From Planctomycetaceae bacterium (GTDB lineage Bacteria > Planctomycetota > Phycisphaerae > UBA1845 > UTPLA1), in contig WYBU01000137.1 in the NCBI GenBank assembly GCA_011525745.1, forward strand, positions 1 through 64,000: a DNA stretch of 64,000 nucleotides, written 5' to 3'. Position numbers and translations under genes: made by a program. The notes beneath the pieces are model-generated. The model did not search any database. It worked only from the letters and a program-made list of their open reading frames with translations, and was not told where the DNA came from. Of the stretch, positions 1-6,679 are shown piece by piece (the stretch's first letter is position 1; every line of letters begins with the position of its first letter).

Positions 1-113
1 CGCCGGATGAAATCGCCGAGCGCTGCACCTATTACCAGGCACGGAATCGGACGTCCTACGAGAGCCGCAAGCGAATGGCCCACCTCCGCGCAAAACGACG
101 CAGCAACGAGTAG
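1..113 (+). CDS. C-terminal end of an unidentified protein (partial)
   Basis: An open frame entering from outside the window ends at the TAG at 111-113 and gives about 36 residues, very basic, ending in RAKRRSNE. The composition (Tyr, Arg, Lys and Glu in an alternating pattern) looks like a real protein tail and not an antisense shadow, but it is too short to assign to a family. No gene follows on the same strand until 942. Confidence 0.35.
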   Translation, partial: PDEIAERCTYYQARNRTSYESRKRMAHLRAKRRSNE

Positions 114-272
114 ATAGCGCTGTCATAGTAGAGTCGCCTTCAGCGTTCCCGCCAATATAGGCACAACGTTTGGTGTGCATAACTTATTATGCCAGCAGCA
201 GTTACCGATGGAGTGCACGGCGCTTCTCGTGATGAAATCCGCCGCGTGTATTCGTCTTGGCTGCCTTCAATC

Positions 273-440
273 CTACGTCTCGGCGTCGCTTGTGTCGAGC
301 TTGCTCGGGTCGAACAGTACGTAAGCGCGCGGGCCGTCGGTCATGGTGCTGATACAACCGGCGACTGCTTCCAGACCGGCGTTCCGAAAGTCTGCCCGTA
401 GGCGTGCAACCGCCCGCCAATCGCACAACCCATCACGCAT
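273..440 (-). CDS. very small hypothetical protein, 55 aa
   Basis: A short minus-strand frame starts at the ATG at 440 and stops at 273. It encodes about 55 residues, including WRAVARLRADFRNAG and MTDGPRAYVLFDPSKLD, with the mixed composition expected of a folded protein and unlike the Arg/Pro-rich shadow frames around it. A purine-rich GGGGGAGG abuts the start codon, closer than a normal ribosome site, so the true start could be elsewhere. I recognise no family. It lies outside the integrated element that begins at 2267 and could be a remnant of an older one. Confidence 0.4.
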   Translation of the reverse strand: MRDGLCDWRAVARLRADFRNAGLEAVAGCISTMTDGPRAYVLFDPSKLDTSDAET

Positions 441-941
441 CCTCCCCCGTGCTACCCCCCCACCCCATCCGCGCCCGGCCGCGGAAGCCTCTCGGAGCTT
501 GCGCTGGTCTTTCTGCGGCTCGGGGCCACCGCCTTCGGCAGGCCGGCAGTGCGCGTGGCGATGCTACTACGATTTACGGCAACACGCGGTCGGCCTCGGG
601 GCGCGTGCCCGATCGGGAGCGTCGCTGGCATTGCAGCCGGGCGAACGGGAGTTCGTCGCCGCGCCAGGAGTGATCGCGGCTTTACCTTTACGAGCAAGCT
701 CCGCGCCGCCAAGAGAGCGATCCAACCGGAGTCGTTTACAAACCCCGGAACGAGCGCCGCTTGAAGCGCGATCACAGGGTCCGAGGGCGGATGTTGACGT
801 CGGCGAGACCGAAGGCGAGACTGCTTCTGGCACTTCGGATGGGCTGCGTCGGATCGGACCGGTCGGCTCGTCAAGGTGCCTGCGTCCCTTGTGTCGCTCC
901 TGTTAGTTGAACCGTAGCGGAGCTGCTGGCCGGATCACGCC
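441..941. other. about 500 bp with no supportable gene
   Basis: Open frames exist on both strands (for example 452-874 minus), but they are rich in Arg, Pro and Ser without hydrophobic cores and look like GC-driven shadows. I see no tRNA, terminator or repeat here. The sequence may be decayed DNA next to the integration hot spot. Confidence 0.4.
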
Positions 942-2114
942 ATGAAACCGCAAGGCAAGTCAACGCCGAAGAAAGTGCTTGTCAGACCCGCGGTTGTCGA
1001 TCCGCCGAGCGTTCCCTTTGACCGGATCGAGGCCTCGTACCCTGTACCCGTTTATCTGGGTGATGACGATTGTGCGACGCTCGAATCTTGGCTGCGCACG
1101 CACCGGCAGCGAAAACGCATGTCGGATCAATACTGTGCCTCTTGGGGGGACTCGGCAGTCAAAGCGAAACTCGACGCCGAAGAAGCCTGGTGGAACCACG
1201 TTCGATTCGTTGCAGAGTACAATCAGCAGCTCCGGCAAACGCCGGGCCGGCGGCCGTCCACTCGATCGACGCCGTTTGCTGATTTGCGCGACCGCGTCAT
1301 GCGCCTGACGCGCGACGCAGCCATTTCAGACAAGCGTGCGATGCACGTACTTCGGTCCCTGAAGGCCTTGGCGGCCCACCTGTACCGCCAACATGCCGAC
1401 GCGCGTACACCTGGGTTCAAGAAGGCACTCTGTCAGTTTCGGCCGTCCGAAGATTCAAAAACCCTCGTCTCGGGACCCGTATCCGCGTGCAACTGCGAAA
1501 TAACTTCTCAAGTGCCGCTCCCACAGGGTTCATTCGATCGCGATCGTCTCTTTTTCGGTCTGTGGGATGCAATCCACCTTGAGTTGTCGGTGCGGTTTGC
1601 CCAACGGATTCGAAATCCACTTACCGCCGGCGTGACCGACAAACTGACAAGTGACAGGGCAGCCGTCAGTGCTCGCACTGTCACACACCCGAACTCCGAG
1701 TGGCGCCAATGGGCGGAGGACTTTGCTGCGTGCCTCACGGTTCTGGACGAGCTTGCGAGCGAAAAAGGGTCCGCGCCGCAGGGTCGCCGCGGCAAGCGCG
1801 GCGCGTCAACAAGAAGTCGCATGACAAAAGGCCAACGGAAGCATGGGCCAATGACAAACGTTGAATGGAACGTACTGAGCGCCCTCGCCAAGGCCCCTGA
1901 GCTGTCTATGTTTGTCGTTGATATTGCGGGTAAAGCAGGTCACAACAAAAAGCCGACGCGTTACGCATTGGCGCTTCTTGAGAAACGCGGTTACGCAGCC
2001 AAACCGAAGGGAACCACGCGCAAGGGCTACGCGATAACACCCAAGGGCATTGCTTTCTTCAGTAAGCACATAAACACGAAATCGGCGGCCAAGCCCGCAC
2101 AAAAGGCCCGTTGA
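942..2114 (+). CDS. hypothetical protein with C-terminal winged-helix-like domain
   Basis: This 390-residue protein is not assigned to a family. The N-terminal two thirds is mixed and charged, with Cys-rich SACNCEITS near the middle. A basic linker (about residues 265-300, rich in Arg, Lys and Ser) leads to a C-terminal segment (about 305-375) that reads like a MarR/PadR-type winged helix: VEWNVLSALAKAPELS, then a putative recognition helix RYALALLEKRGYA, then a wing containing TRKGYAITPKGIAFF. That layout suggests DNA binding, which is an inference from pattern only. The ATG at 942 follows a weak purine stretch (CGGAGC). A dyad-symmetric hairpin lies just downstream at 2141-2166. Confidence 0.7.
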   Translation: MKPQGKSTPKKVLVRPAVVDPPSVPFDRIEASYPVPVYLGDDDCATLESWLRTHRQRKRMSDQYCASWGDSAVKAKLDAEEAWWNHVRFVAEYNQQLRQTPGRRPSTRSTPFADLRDRVMRLTRDAAISDKRAMHVLRSLKALAAHLYRQHADARTPGFKKALCQFRPSEDSKTLVSGPVSACNCEITSQVPLPQGSFDRDRLFFGLWDAIHLELSVRFAQRIRNPLTAGVTDKLTSDRAAVSARTVTHPNSEWRQWAEDFAACLTVLDELASEKGSAPQGRRGKRGASTRSRMTKGQRKHGPMTNVEWNVLSALAKAPELSMFVVDIAGKAGHNKKPTRYALALLEKRGYAAKPKGTTRKGYAITPKGIAFFSKHINTKSAAKPAQKAR

Positions 2115-2140
2115 ACATCAGCCGCTGATTCACCCCTGGA

Positions 2141-2166
2141 CCGTTCGTGTACACTACACGAAACGG
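2141..2166. terminator. hairpin between hypothetical gene and attachment site
   Basis: The sequence CCGTT-CGTGTA, CAC loop, TACACG-A-AACGG forms a near-perfect stem with a one-base bulge. It lies 27 bases after the stop codon at 2114. There is no T-run, so it may be a factor-dependent terminator or an operator. Confidence 0.4.
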
Positions 2167-2237
2167 CGTGAAATCGGCCAAATCGGGACAAGAGACTTGC
2201 AATGGCGGCCCTCTTGAGGTATTGATTTGTCAAAGGG

Positions 2238-3842
2238 TTACGGTTTCGTCGATGCGGGCGGCCGGTCCTTCCAAGCTAGACGTTGAGGGTTCGAGTCCCT
2301 TCGCCCGCTTTTCTTTCTAACGCCGTCAGATTGCGACAGGTTGCGTCCGTTTGCATCTTTTCCCGATGATTTCAGGGGTATCGGACAGTCCGGGGCGTTT
2401 ATTGCCGCGCCGTCCGTTGCGTCAGGTTGCGACGGGTTGCGTTCGGTTCCGTCAGCAAAACCGGTAAACTTTCCGGTAAATACAAGACAGCTTTTGTCGC
2501 CTGTCGGAACCGCGTCCGCCGTCCCCGTCGCCCGTTGCCGGTTCGTCGCCGGTTGCTCGGCGTCCAGCGGGGGCAAGGCGTCGAGGGCCGGGCGCAGGTC
2601 CAATAGCCGTGGGTCCGTGTAGGTCTGCATCGTCAGGTCCAGCTTGGAATGTCGCAGGAATTGCTGCGCCGTCCGGGGGGCCACGCCCGCCCGTGCAAGG
2701 TGCGTCGCGGTCGTATGCCGCATGGCGTGAACGTCCAGCCGCCGGCCGCTTTCATCGACGAACGGAATGCCCGCCGCCGCCAGGTCGCGTTTGAGCACGT
2801 TCACCAGCGCACGCGGCACGTGGAACACTGGGGCCGTCGCCGCCGGGTTGCCGCATTCGGTCCGCCACGCCCGCAACGCCGCCGCCAGGTCATCGCGCAA
2901 CGGCACGCTTTCGGTCCGCCGTCCCTTCGCGTCGCGTGCTTCGACCGTCACGCTCGGCGCGTCCCCGTCCAGGTCCAGCCGCGCCCAGGTCATCGCCGCA
3001 AGCTCGCCGCGGCGCAGGCCGGTATGAACCAGCGTCGTGTACACCAACGCCCGCTCACGCCCGCGACGCTCCAGCTTCGCTATCAGCGTCGGCCGCCGCC
3101 GCAGCGCCCAGCGGCCGCGCTCCGCCGCCGCGTCGATGCCGTCCAGCGTCAGCGGGGCCTTGCGCCACGTATCGCGTCGCTTCGTTCGCTCGGCGTCATC
3201 CTTCGCCACCGATTCGCGCCCGTAGTCGGCCAAGGGGCGCAGCCGGGCGACGTACAGCAGCCGTTGCACTTCGTCATCCGTCATCGACCGCCGCCGCCGC
3301 CGGATGTCCGTCGCTTCGTCGGCCGCGGCCAGCGTCGCCAGCGGGTCGAGGGGCAGCCGCTCGGTTTTGACGCACCAGCGGACGAACGCGCGCATGCTGG
3401 ACAGGTACAGGTTGTACGTCCGGGGGCCGCGCTTCAGTTCCCGCAAGGTTGCCAGGTAGCGCTCGGCTCGCGTCGCGGTAATGTCCGTCAGGCGAATGAC
3501 GCCGGCGTGGTCGAGGAATGCTTGCAATCGCCGCAGGGTTTCGCGTAGATGCTCCGCCGTTACGTCCTTGGCCACAAGGTGCGTTTCGTATTCGCGCACG
3601 TGCTCGCCGACGGGCCGGAGCATTTCATCATCAGCCTTGGTCATCAGGCCGCGTCGCCGTTGCTCCAGCTTGCGGGCAAGCTCGCCCGCCATGAATTGCG
3701 ACGTTGCTTTGTCAACCGACAGCGGCACGCGCTTCGTCCGCCCGTCCGCGTCGGTTGCTTCGCAGTACCACTTGCGGCTCAGCTTCCGCGTTTTCGTTCC
3801 GTCGCCGCGCTTGATGGTGATATGTTGCTTGAAAAGTCGCAC
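2238..3842 (-). CDS. int: tyrosine-family site-specific integrase
   Basis: This 534-residue recombinase would cut and rejoin the 43-bp core to insert or excise the element. An N-terminal core-binding/SAM-like domain (roughly residues 60-180) precedes the catalytic domain (roughly 200-410). Visible motifs are HTGLRRGELAAMTW (box I Arg), DVHAMRHTTATHLA (H-x-x-R), FLRHSKLDLTMQTYTDP (His, then the Tyr nucleophile). The GTG start at 3842 has an AGGTGA ribosome site. The last 22 residues are encoded by the tRNA core (GRRDSNPQRLAWK) and by host DNA beyond it (DRPPASTKP). Residues about 430-510 are low-complexity, and their DNA contains repeats that may be arm-type binding sites. The gene lies 3 nt after the Cro-like gene, so the two are probably co-transcribed. 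Confidence 0.93.
   Translation of the reverse strand: MRLFKQHITIKRGDGTKTRKLSRKWYCEATDADGRTKRVPLSVDKATSQFMAGELARKLEQRRRGLMTKADDEMLRPVGEHVREYETHLVAKDVTAEHLRETLRRLQAFLDHAGVIRLTDITATRAERYLATLRELKRGPRTYNLYLSSMRAFVRWCVKTERLPLDPLATLAAADEATDIRRRRRSMTDDEVQRLLYVARLRPLADYGRESVAKDDAERTKRRDTWRKAPLTLDGIDAAAERGRWALRRRPTLIAKLERRGRERALVYTTLVHTGLRRGELAAMTWARLDLDGDAPSVTVEARDAKGRRTESVPLRDDLAAALRAWRTECGNPAATAPVFHVPRALVNVLKRDLAAAGIPFVDESGRRLDVHAMRHTTATHLARAGVAPRTAQQFLRHSKLDLTMQTYTDPRLLDLRPALDALPPLDAEQPATNRQRATGTADAVPTGDKSCLVFTGKFTGFADGTERNPSQPDATDGAAINAPDCPIPLKSSGKDANGRNLSQSDGVRKKSGRRDSNPQRLAWKDRPPASTKP
2254..2309 (+). pseudogene. tRNA-Gly(TCC) remnant lacking the D arm
   Basis: The 3' part of a tRNA-Gly is clear: anticodon loop CTTCCAA, T arm GAGGGTTCGAGTCCCTT and acceptor strand CGCCCGC followed by T. 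A perfectly matching 5' acceptor strand GCGGGCG lies at 2254-2260, but only six bases separate it from the core, so the D arm is missing. The 5' side of the anticodon stem (CGGTC) no longer pairs with GCTAG. At this length (56 nt) it should not be a working bacterial tRNA. The acceptor match could be chance, but a 7/7 match at the expected end favours a deletion remnant. Confidence 0.5.
2267..2309 (+). repeat. left attachment core (attL), 43-bp direct repeat
   Basis: Identical over 43 bases to 9659-9701, with flanks that differ immediately on both sides. It spans the anticodon loop to the 3' end of the tRNA-Gly sequence, the usual crossover target of tyrosine integrases. The integrase gene reads straight through it on the minus strand. 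Confidence 0.85.
2324..2480. repeat. candidate left-arm integrase binding repeats
   Basis: Two repeat types lie 15-170 bp inside attL. A roughly 30-bp imperfect direct repeat occurs at 2324-2353 and 2420-2449, each starting CGTCAG(A/G)TTGCGAC(A/G)GG. CCGGTAAA occurs twice, at 2461-2468 and 2473-2480, 12 bp apart. The CCGGTAAA pair recurs beside the right core at 9574-9594, which suggests arm-type sites for the integrase. Confidence 0.5.
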
Positions 3843-3845
3843 GGG

Positions 3846-4061
3846 TCACCTGCCTTTTGATTTCGCCCGCTTCGTCGGCCGCAACTCCAGCCCGACCGCG
3901 CGCGCGATTCGCTCGGCGTTGTCCAGCTTGACGCCGCGGCCATAGATGATGAATTCATAGACGCGCCCGTAACCGACGCCGCTTTCGCGCGAAACGTCCA
4001 GCAGCGTTCGGCCGCTGCACTTTACGCGGTCGCGGATGATGTTGCCCCAGGTAGTTTCCAT
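3846..4061 (-). CDS. Cro/C1-type helix-turn-helix regulator
   Basis: A 71-residue DNA-binding protein of the HTH_XRE/Cro type. Helices read IIRDRVKCSG, TLLDVSRESGV as helix 2, then GYGRVYEFIIYGRGVKLDNAERIARAVGLEL as the recognition helix and cap. Its position immediately upstream of int (3-nt gap) on the same strand fits a repressor or an excision regulator of the element. The basic tail (KRAKSKGR) may add DNA contact. The start ATG at 4061 is the only good one. Its exact role, lysogeny repressor or recombination directionality factor, cannot be read from sequence. Confidence 0.8.
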   Translation of the reverse strand: METTWGNIIRDRVKCSGRTLLDVSRESGVGYGRVYEFIIYGRGVKLDNAERIARAVGLELRPTKRAKSKGR

Positions 4062-4092
4062 GCCGACAGTGTATACGCCTACGGATTAGGTG

Positions 4093-5208
4093 TCAAGCGC
4101 CGCCGGCGCCATCGGCGCGGAAACGGTATCGGGTCGCCCGGCACGTTGTGCCGGGTTCCACGATTGCAAGCACGCCGTCGGCAACCAGCATCCGCAACAT
4201 TTTCGCCGCCCGCACGTGGTCGGTGTTCAACTCCGCGGCCGCGAGTCGGCAGGCAATGTAAAACGGTTTGTCCCCCGCCGCCCGTTGCAGGGCCGCGCAG
4301 AGCGCCACCAGTCGCCGGGCCGGTTCGCTTTCATATTGCTCGGCAACGGCGGGCAACGGATGGGAATCGGCATTCATCCGCGCCGTTGCCAGTGCGTCAG
4401 CGCCGACGGGATACTGCACACGACGCCAGGCGTCACAGAAGTCGCCCCAGGTTGTATCCCAGTCCTTTGTACCGATGGTGGGTAACGCCGCGGCGTGCCA
4501 GGCTCTGACGTGTGGGCGCACCGTGTTGGTGTCGGCGTCGGGGAAAAGCCCTTTCAGGTGACGGGCCAGCGCGAACAGCTTCAGGTGACGCTCGCCGGCG
4601 TTGCGGGGCAACGTTGCTTCAATCGCCCGCACGGCATCACCATTTACAGAGCGTACAGAGCGAACAGAGCGAACAGAGCGAACAGAAGAGGTTCTCTGTA
4701 GGCTCTGTACGCTCTGTAAATGGGGGGGATTGAACGCCGAAGCGGGGGCGTTCGGGATGTTGCCGTTAGGATGAATCACCCACTCATAGCGGGGGCCGGA
4801 TGGATGCGCCGATGGGGGAGCTAGAACATACGCGCCGTTACCCCGAATCTCGCCGTCCGCGAAGTTCTTCGATTTCGCGCCTGGGATGATGGCGTACACG
4901 TGAAAGCCGCGCCCGGTTTTGACAGTCGGCAGGCTGCCGGCTAGGTCGGGATGTTCCGACGCCCAGCTTTCGTACGCGCCGGGGGCGTCGAAGTCGCGGA
5001 CGGCCAGGCCGCCGCTCACCCCGCCGAGAATGACTGCAAGGCCGGTTACGCCGGGGCGGGGATTCTCGAACCACGCGCGCACCTGTTCTGCGTTCGCCCG
5101 TTCGGCTTGCCATCGTTTCCACGGCACGGCCGGCCGCTTGTCTCCGCGCGCGGGGATGATGCTCCATCCCCGCGCGGCGTATTCACGAGCCGCGTCCAGC
5201 AACGTCAT
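4093..5208 (-). CDS. bifunctional primase/polymerase (prim-pol) of the element
   Basis: A 371-residue replication protein. The N-terminal half (about residues 1-165) is an archaeo-eukaryotic prim-pol domain: LLDAAREYAARGWSIIPARG at the start, the metal-binding pair DFD in GLAVRDFDAPGAY, then TGRGFHVYA, the usual T-G-x-G-x-H-x-Y motif. A repetitive linker of four SVR units (about residues 175-190) joins it to a helical C-terminal half, which may end in a winged helix (AAKMLRMLVADGVL). There is no P-loop helicase domain, so unwinding must come from elsewhere. The ATG at 5208 is preferred over the one at 5250 because GAAGGAAGAAACCGGA precedes it. The linker DNA is a 9-bp repeat array inside a 21-bp inverted repeat (4641-4722). 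Confidence 0.88.
   Translation of the reverse strand: MTLLDAAREYAARGWSIIPARGDKRPAVPWKRWQAERANAEQVRAWFENPRPGVTGLAVILGGVSGGLAVRDFDAPGAYESWASEHPDLAGSLPTVKTGRGFHVYAIIPGAKSKNFADGEIRGNGAYVLAPPSAHPSGPRYEWVIHPNGNIPNAPASAFNPPHLQSVQSLQRTSSVRSVRSVRSVRSVNGDAVRAIEATLPRNAGERHLKLFALARHLKGLFPDADTNTVRPHVRAWHAAALPTIGTKDWDTTWGDFCDAWRRVQYPVGADALATARMNADSHPLPAVAEQYESEPARRLVALCAALQRAAGDKPFYIACRLAAAELNTDHVRAAKMLRMLVADGVLAIVEPGTTCRATRYRFRADGAGGA
4641..4722. repeat. 9-bp iteron-like array flanked by 21-bp inverted repeats, inside prim-pol
   Basis: Four tandem 9-bp units (T/A)ACAGAGCG at 4645-4680, plus a degenerate fifth, are followed by inverted units. The 21-bp arms at 4641-4661 and 4702-4722 are perfect reverse complements with 40 bases between them. 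The array stays in frame and encodes (SVR)n. It could be an origin-type binding array or a slipped microsatellite. Confidence 0.75.
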
Positions 5209-5293
5209 TCCGGTTTCTTCCTTCGCGTTTCCGCATCGCCCGCCAGGCACGAACCAGCTTCACGCCGTCAGCCGTGCGCGGCGCGATGGTGCA

Positions 5294-5653
5294 CTATTCC
5301 CGCGCAACGGCGCGAAGTTCATCAACGTTTTTGATGCGGCCGAGTTCCGCCAACAGCGTTCGCTTCATGCCGCACCGGCCGGCGTCGATGGTGGTTTCAT
5401 TCAGCAGCCAGACCACGCCAGGCACGCCGAGCAGCGCGGAGATTGCGCGATGCTTATACAAGACGTTTCGTTTCCCACTTAACGAATCGTTCCTATCGAA
5501 AAGGTGCGATTTTTTGCACACTTCGCGCAGCTCCGGCATTAGCACCGGCCGGCCGCGTCGGCGGGGGGGATGCTTCACCGAAACATCGTGCGAACGATTA
5601 AACGCAAACTTTGCGTTTATTGTGTTTGGTCTTGTTCGGGGGGCGGCGCTCAT
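5294..5653 (-). CDS. hypothetical element protein, 119 aa
   Basis: The protein starts with a Pro/Arg-rich region containing PPRRRGRPVLMPELREV and continues into a helical C-terminal half containing KHRAISALLGVPGVVWLLNE and GRIKNVDELRAVARE. I do not recognise a family; the C-terminal part could be a small helix-turn-helix, which is a guess. Its start overlaps the stop of the nuclease-like gene by 4 nt (5650-5653), which points to translational coupling. A gap of 85 bases separates it from prim-pol. Confidence 0.6.
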   Translation of the reverse strand: MSAAPRTRPNTINAKFAFNRSHDVSVKHPPRRRGRPVLMPELREVCKKSHLFDRNDSLSGKRNVLYKHRAISALLGVPGVVWLLNETTIDAGRCGMKRTLLAELGRIKNVDELRAVARE

Positions 5654-6153
5654 GCTTCACCCCCCAGCGGAATAACGCGCGCGATGGCGCGCAACTCGTT
5701 TTCTGGAATAAGAACAACGCTTGCCCGCTTGCCGTCGCCGGCGGGAACCGCGCGAAAACGCCCGGATTCAGCCAGCCGCCGCAGGTCGGCTATGGAAATA
5801 AGTAGCGCATCGGTTTGTAAAACAAACGCCCAGCTTGTTGCCGATGTTCTATAGATGCCGGATGGCCGGCCGCGGTACGATACTTCGACCGCGACGCGGC
5901 CGGTTTCTGCGCAGCGGCCATCGTTCTTTACTTCAATTCGTGCAACCGCCAGCAGGTCCACGTCCGCGCGGCCGTCGGCGCGCCAGCATTCCCAGCCGCG
6001 CGCGCGAAGCCATTGCGCAATCGCTCGCTCGGCGTCATCGCCTGCGCGTTTTGCGGTACGCCAGCTATCGGTGTATGATGGGGATGGAAACGATTTGGAA
6101 TTGCCCGCGCCGTCGTTCGCCGCGACGGCCGGGCGTTTTTTTTCACCGTTCAC
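5650..6153 (-). CDS. PD-(D/E)xK nuclease-like protein (possible Holliday-junction resolvase type)
   Basis: From the GTG at 6153 the product is 167 residues. The pattern fits a PD-(D/E)xK fold: GDDAERAIAQWLRARGW helix with Glu42, then GRADVDLLAV (Asp64 or Asp66), then the strand ARIEVKND with Glu74-x-Lys76. Proteins of this build cut branched or foreign DNA in phages and islands, but the substrate here is unknown. AAAGGGGGC precedes the chosen GTG. The longer frame to 6348 overlaps the next gene fully and is rejected. It overlaps the AlpA-like gene by 11 nt and the following hypothetical by 4 nt, so all three are probably one transcript. Confidence 0.65.
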   Translation of the reverse strand: MNGEKKRPAVAANDGAGNSKSFPSPSYTDSWRTAKRAGDDAERAIAQWLRARGWECWRADGRADVDLLAVARIEVKNDGRCAETGRVAVEVSYRGRPSGIYRTSATSWAFVLQTDALLISIADLRRLAESGRFRAVPAGDGKRASVVLIPENELRAIARVIPLGGEA

Positions 6154-6400
6154 GGCTGCCCCCTTTCTGGAGCGCCCGCCACCGGTCCGCCGGGGGGCAG
6201 CCCGCATGAATCCAGTTCTCAACTTCCTGAGCGCGAAACCGCACGCACCGCGCGCCGAAATTGATGGCCGCCGGGCCGAGTCGCCCGGCGGCGCGCAGCC
6301 GCTCAATGCCGCGCCGAGACAAGCCGAGCATTCCGGCAAGTTCAGCAATCGAAATCAGCGCGGGCGCGGGGGCGTCGAGGGCGGGGGGGTTACTTTGCAT
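6143..6400 (-). CDS. AlpA/excisionase-like helix-turn-helix protein
   Basis: An 85-residue protein with a MerR-like HTH_17 domain at about residues 18-68: ISIAELAGMLGLSRRGIERLRAAGRL followed by the wing segment RFRAQEVENWIHA. In satellites and integrative elements such proteins usually act as AlpA-type activators or as excisionases. The start at 6400 is preferred over the upstream frame because the domain begins right after it and the AGCAATGC context suits the overlap. It overlaps the next upstream gene (stop at 6390) by 11 nt. A second protein of the same class is encoded directly upstream, which is unusual for such a small element. Confidence 0.8.
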   Translation of the reverse strand: MQSNPPALDAPAPALISIAELAGMLGLSRRGIERLRAAGRLGPAAINFGARCVRFRAQEVENWIHAGCPPADRWRALQKGGSRER

Positions 6401-6596
6401 TGCTTCCCCCCCGCGATTCACCAGCAGCGGCGCGCTCGGCGAGCACGCGGCGCACCGCGTCAGGGTTGAAGCGCAACCTACGCCCCACCTTGAGAAATGG
6501 AATCCGGCCGCCGCGCGCTTCCGCGGCCAGCCAGGTGCGCGGCAACTTGAGTTCACGCGCAAGTCCGGGCAATGTTGTAAGCGTTGGAGTTTCCAT
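6390..6596 (-). CDS. excisionase-family helix-turn-helix protein
   Basis: A 68-residue HTH_17 protein: TTLPGLARELKLPRTWLAAE as helix-turn-helix, RIPFLKVGRRLRFNPDAVRRVL as the wing and last helix, the canonical layout of DNA-binding excisionases. METPTL at 6596 is chosen as the start; an upstream ATG at 6614 is possible. It heads a cluster of overlapping genes, and its upstream DNA carries five phased CGTTGTA repeats (6618-6668) that could be its own operator. The pair of tandem HTH_17 proteins may divide the work of activation and excision. Confidence 0.78.
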   Translation of the reverse strand: METPTLTTLPGLARELKLPRTWLAAEARGGRIPFLKVGRRLRFNPDAVRRVLAERAAAGESRGGSNAK

Positions 6597-6617
6597 GCTT
6601 ACAACATACAACACGCG

Positions 6618-6668
6618 CGTTGTACCACCGTTGTAGCAGCGTTGTATTTCCGTTGTATTTCCGTCGTA
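6618..6668. promoter_or_regulatory. five CGTTGTA repeats phased at exactly 11 bp
   Basis: CGTTGTA starts at 6618, 6629, 6640 and 6651, and CGTCGTA at 6662, a constant 11-bp step, so all copies face one side of the helix. Inverted ACAAC units lie next to them at 6601-6613. The array sits directly upstream of the excisionase-like gene at 6596. It could be an operator array or a set of replication iterons. Confidence 0.7.
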
Positions 6669-6679
6669 ATTATGAGAAT

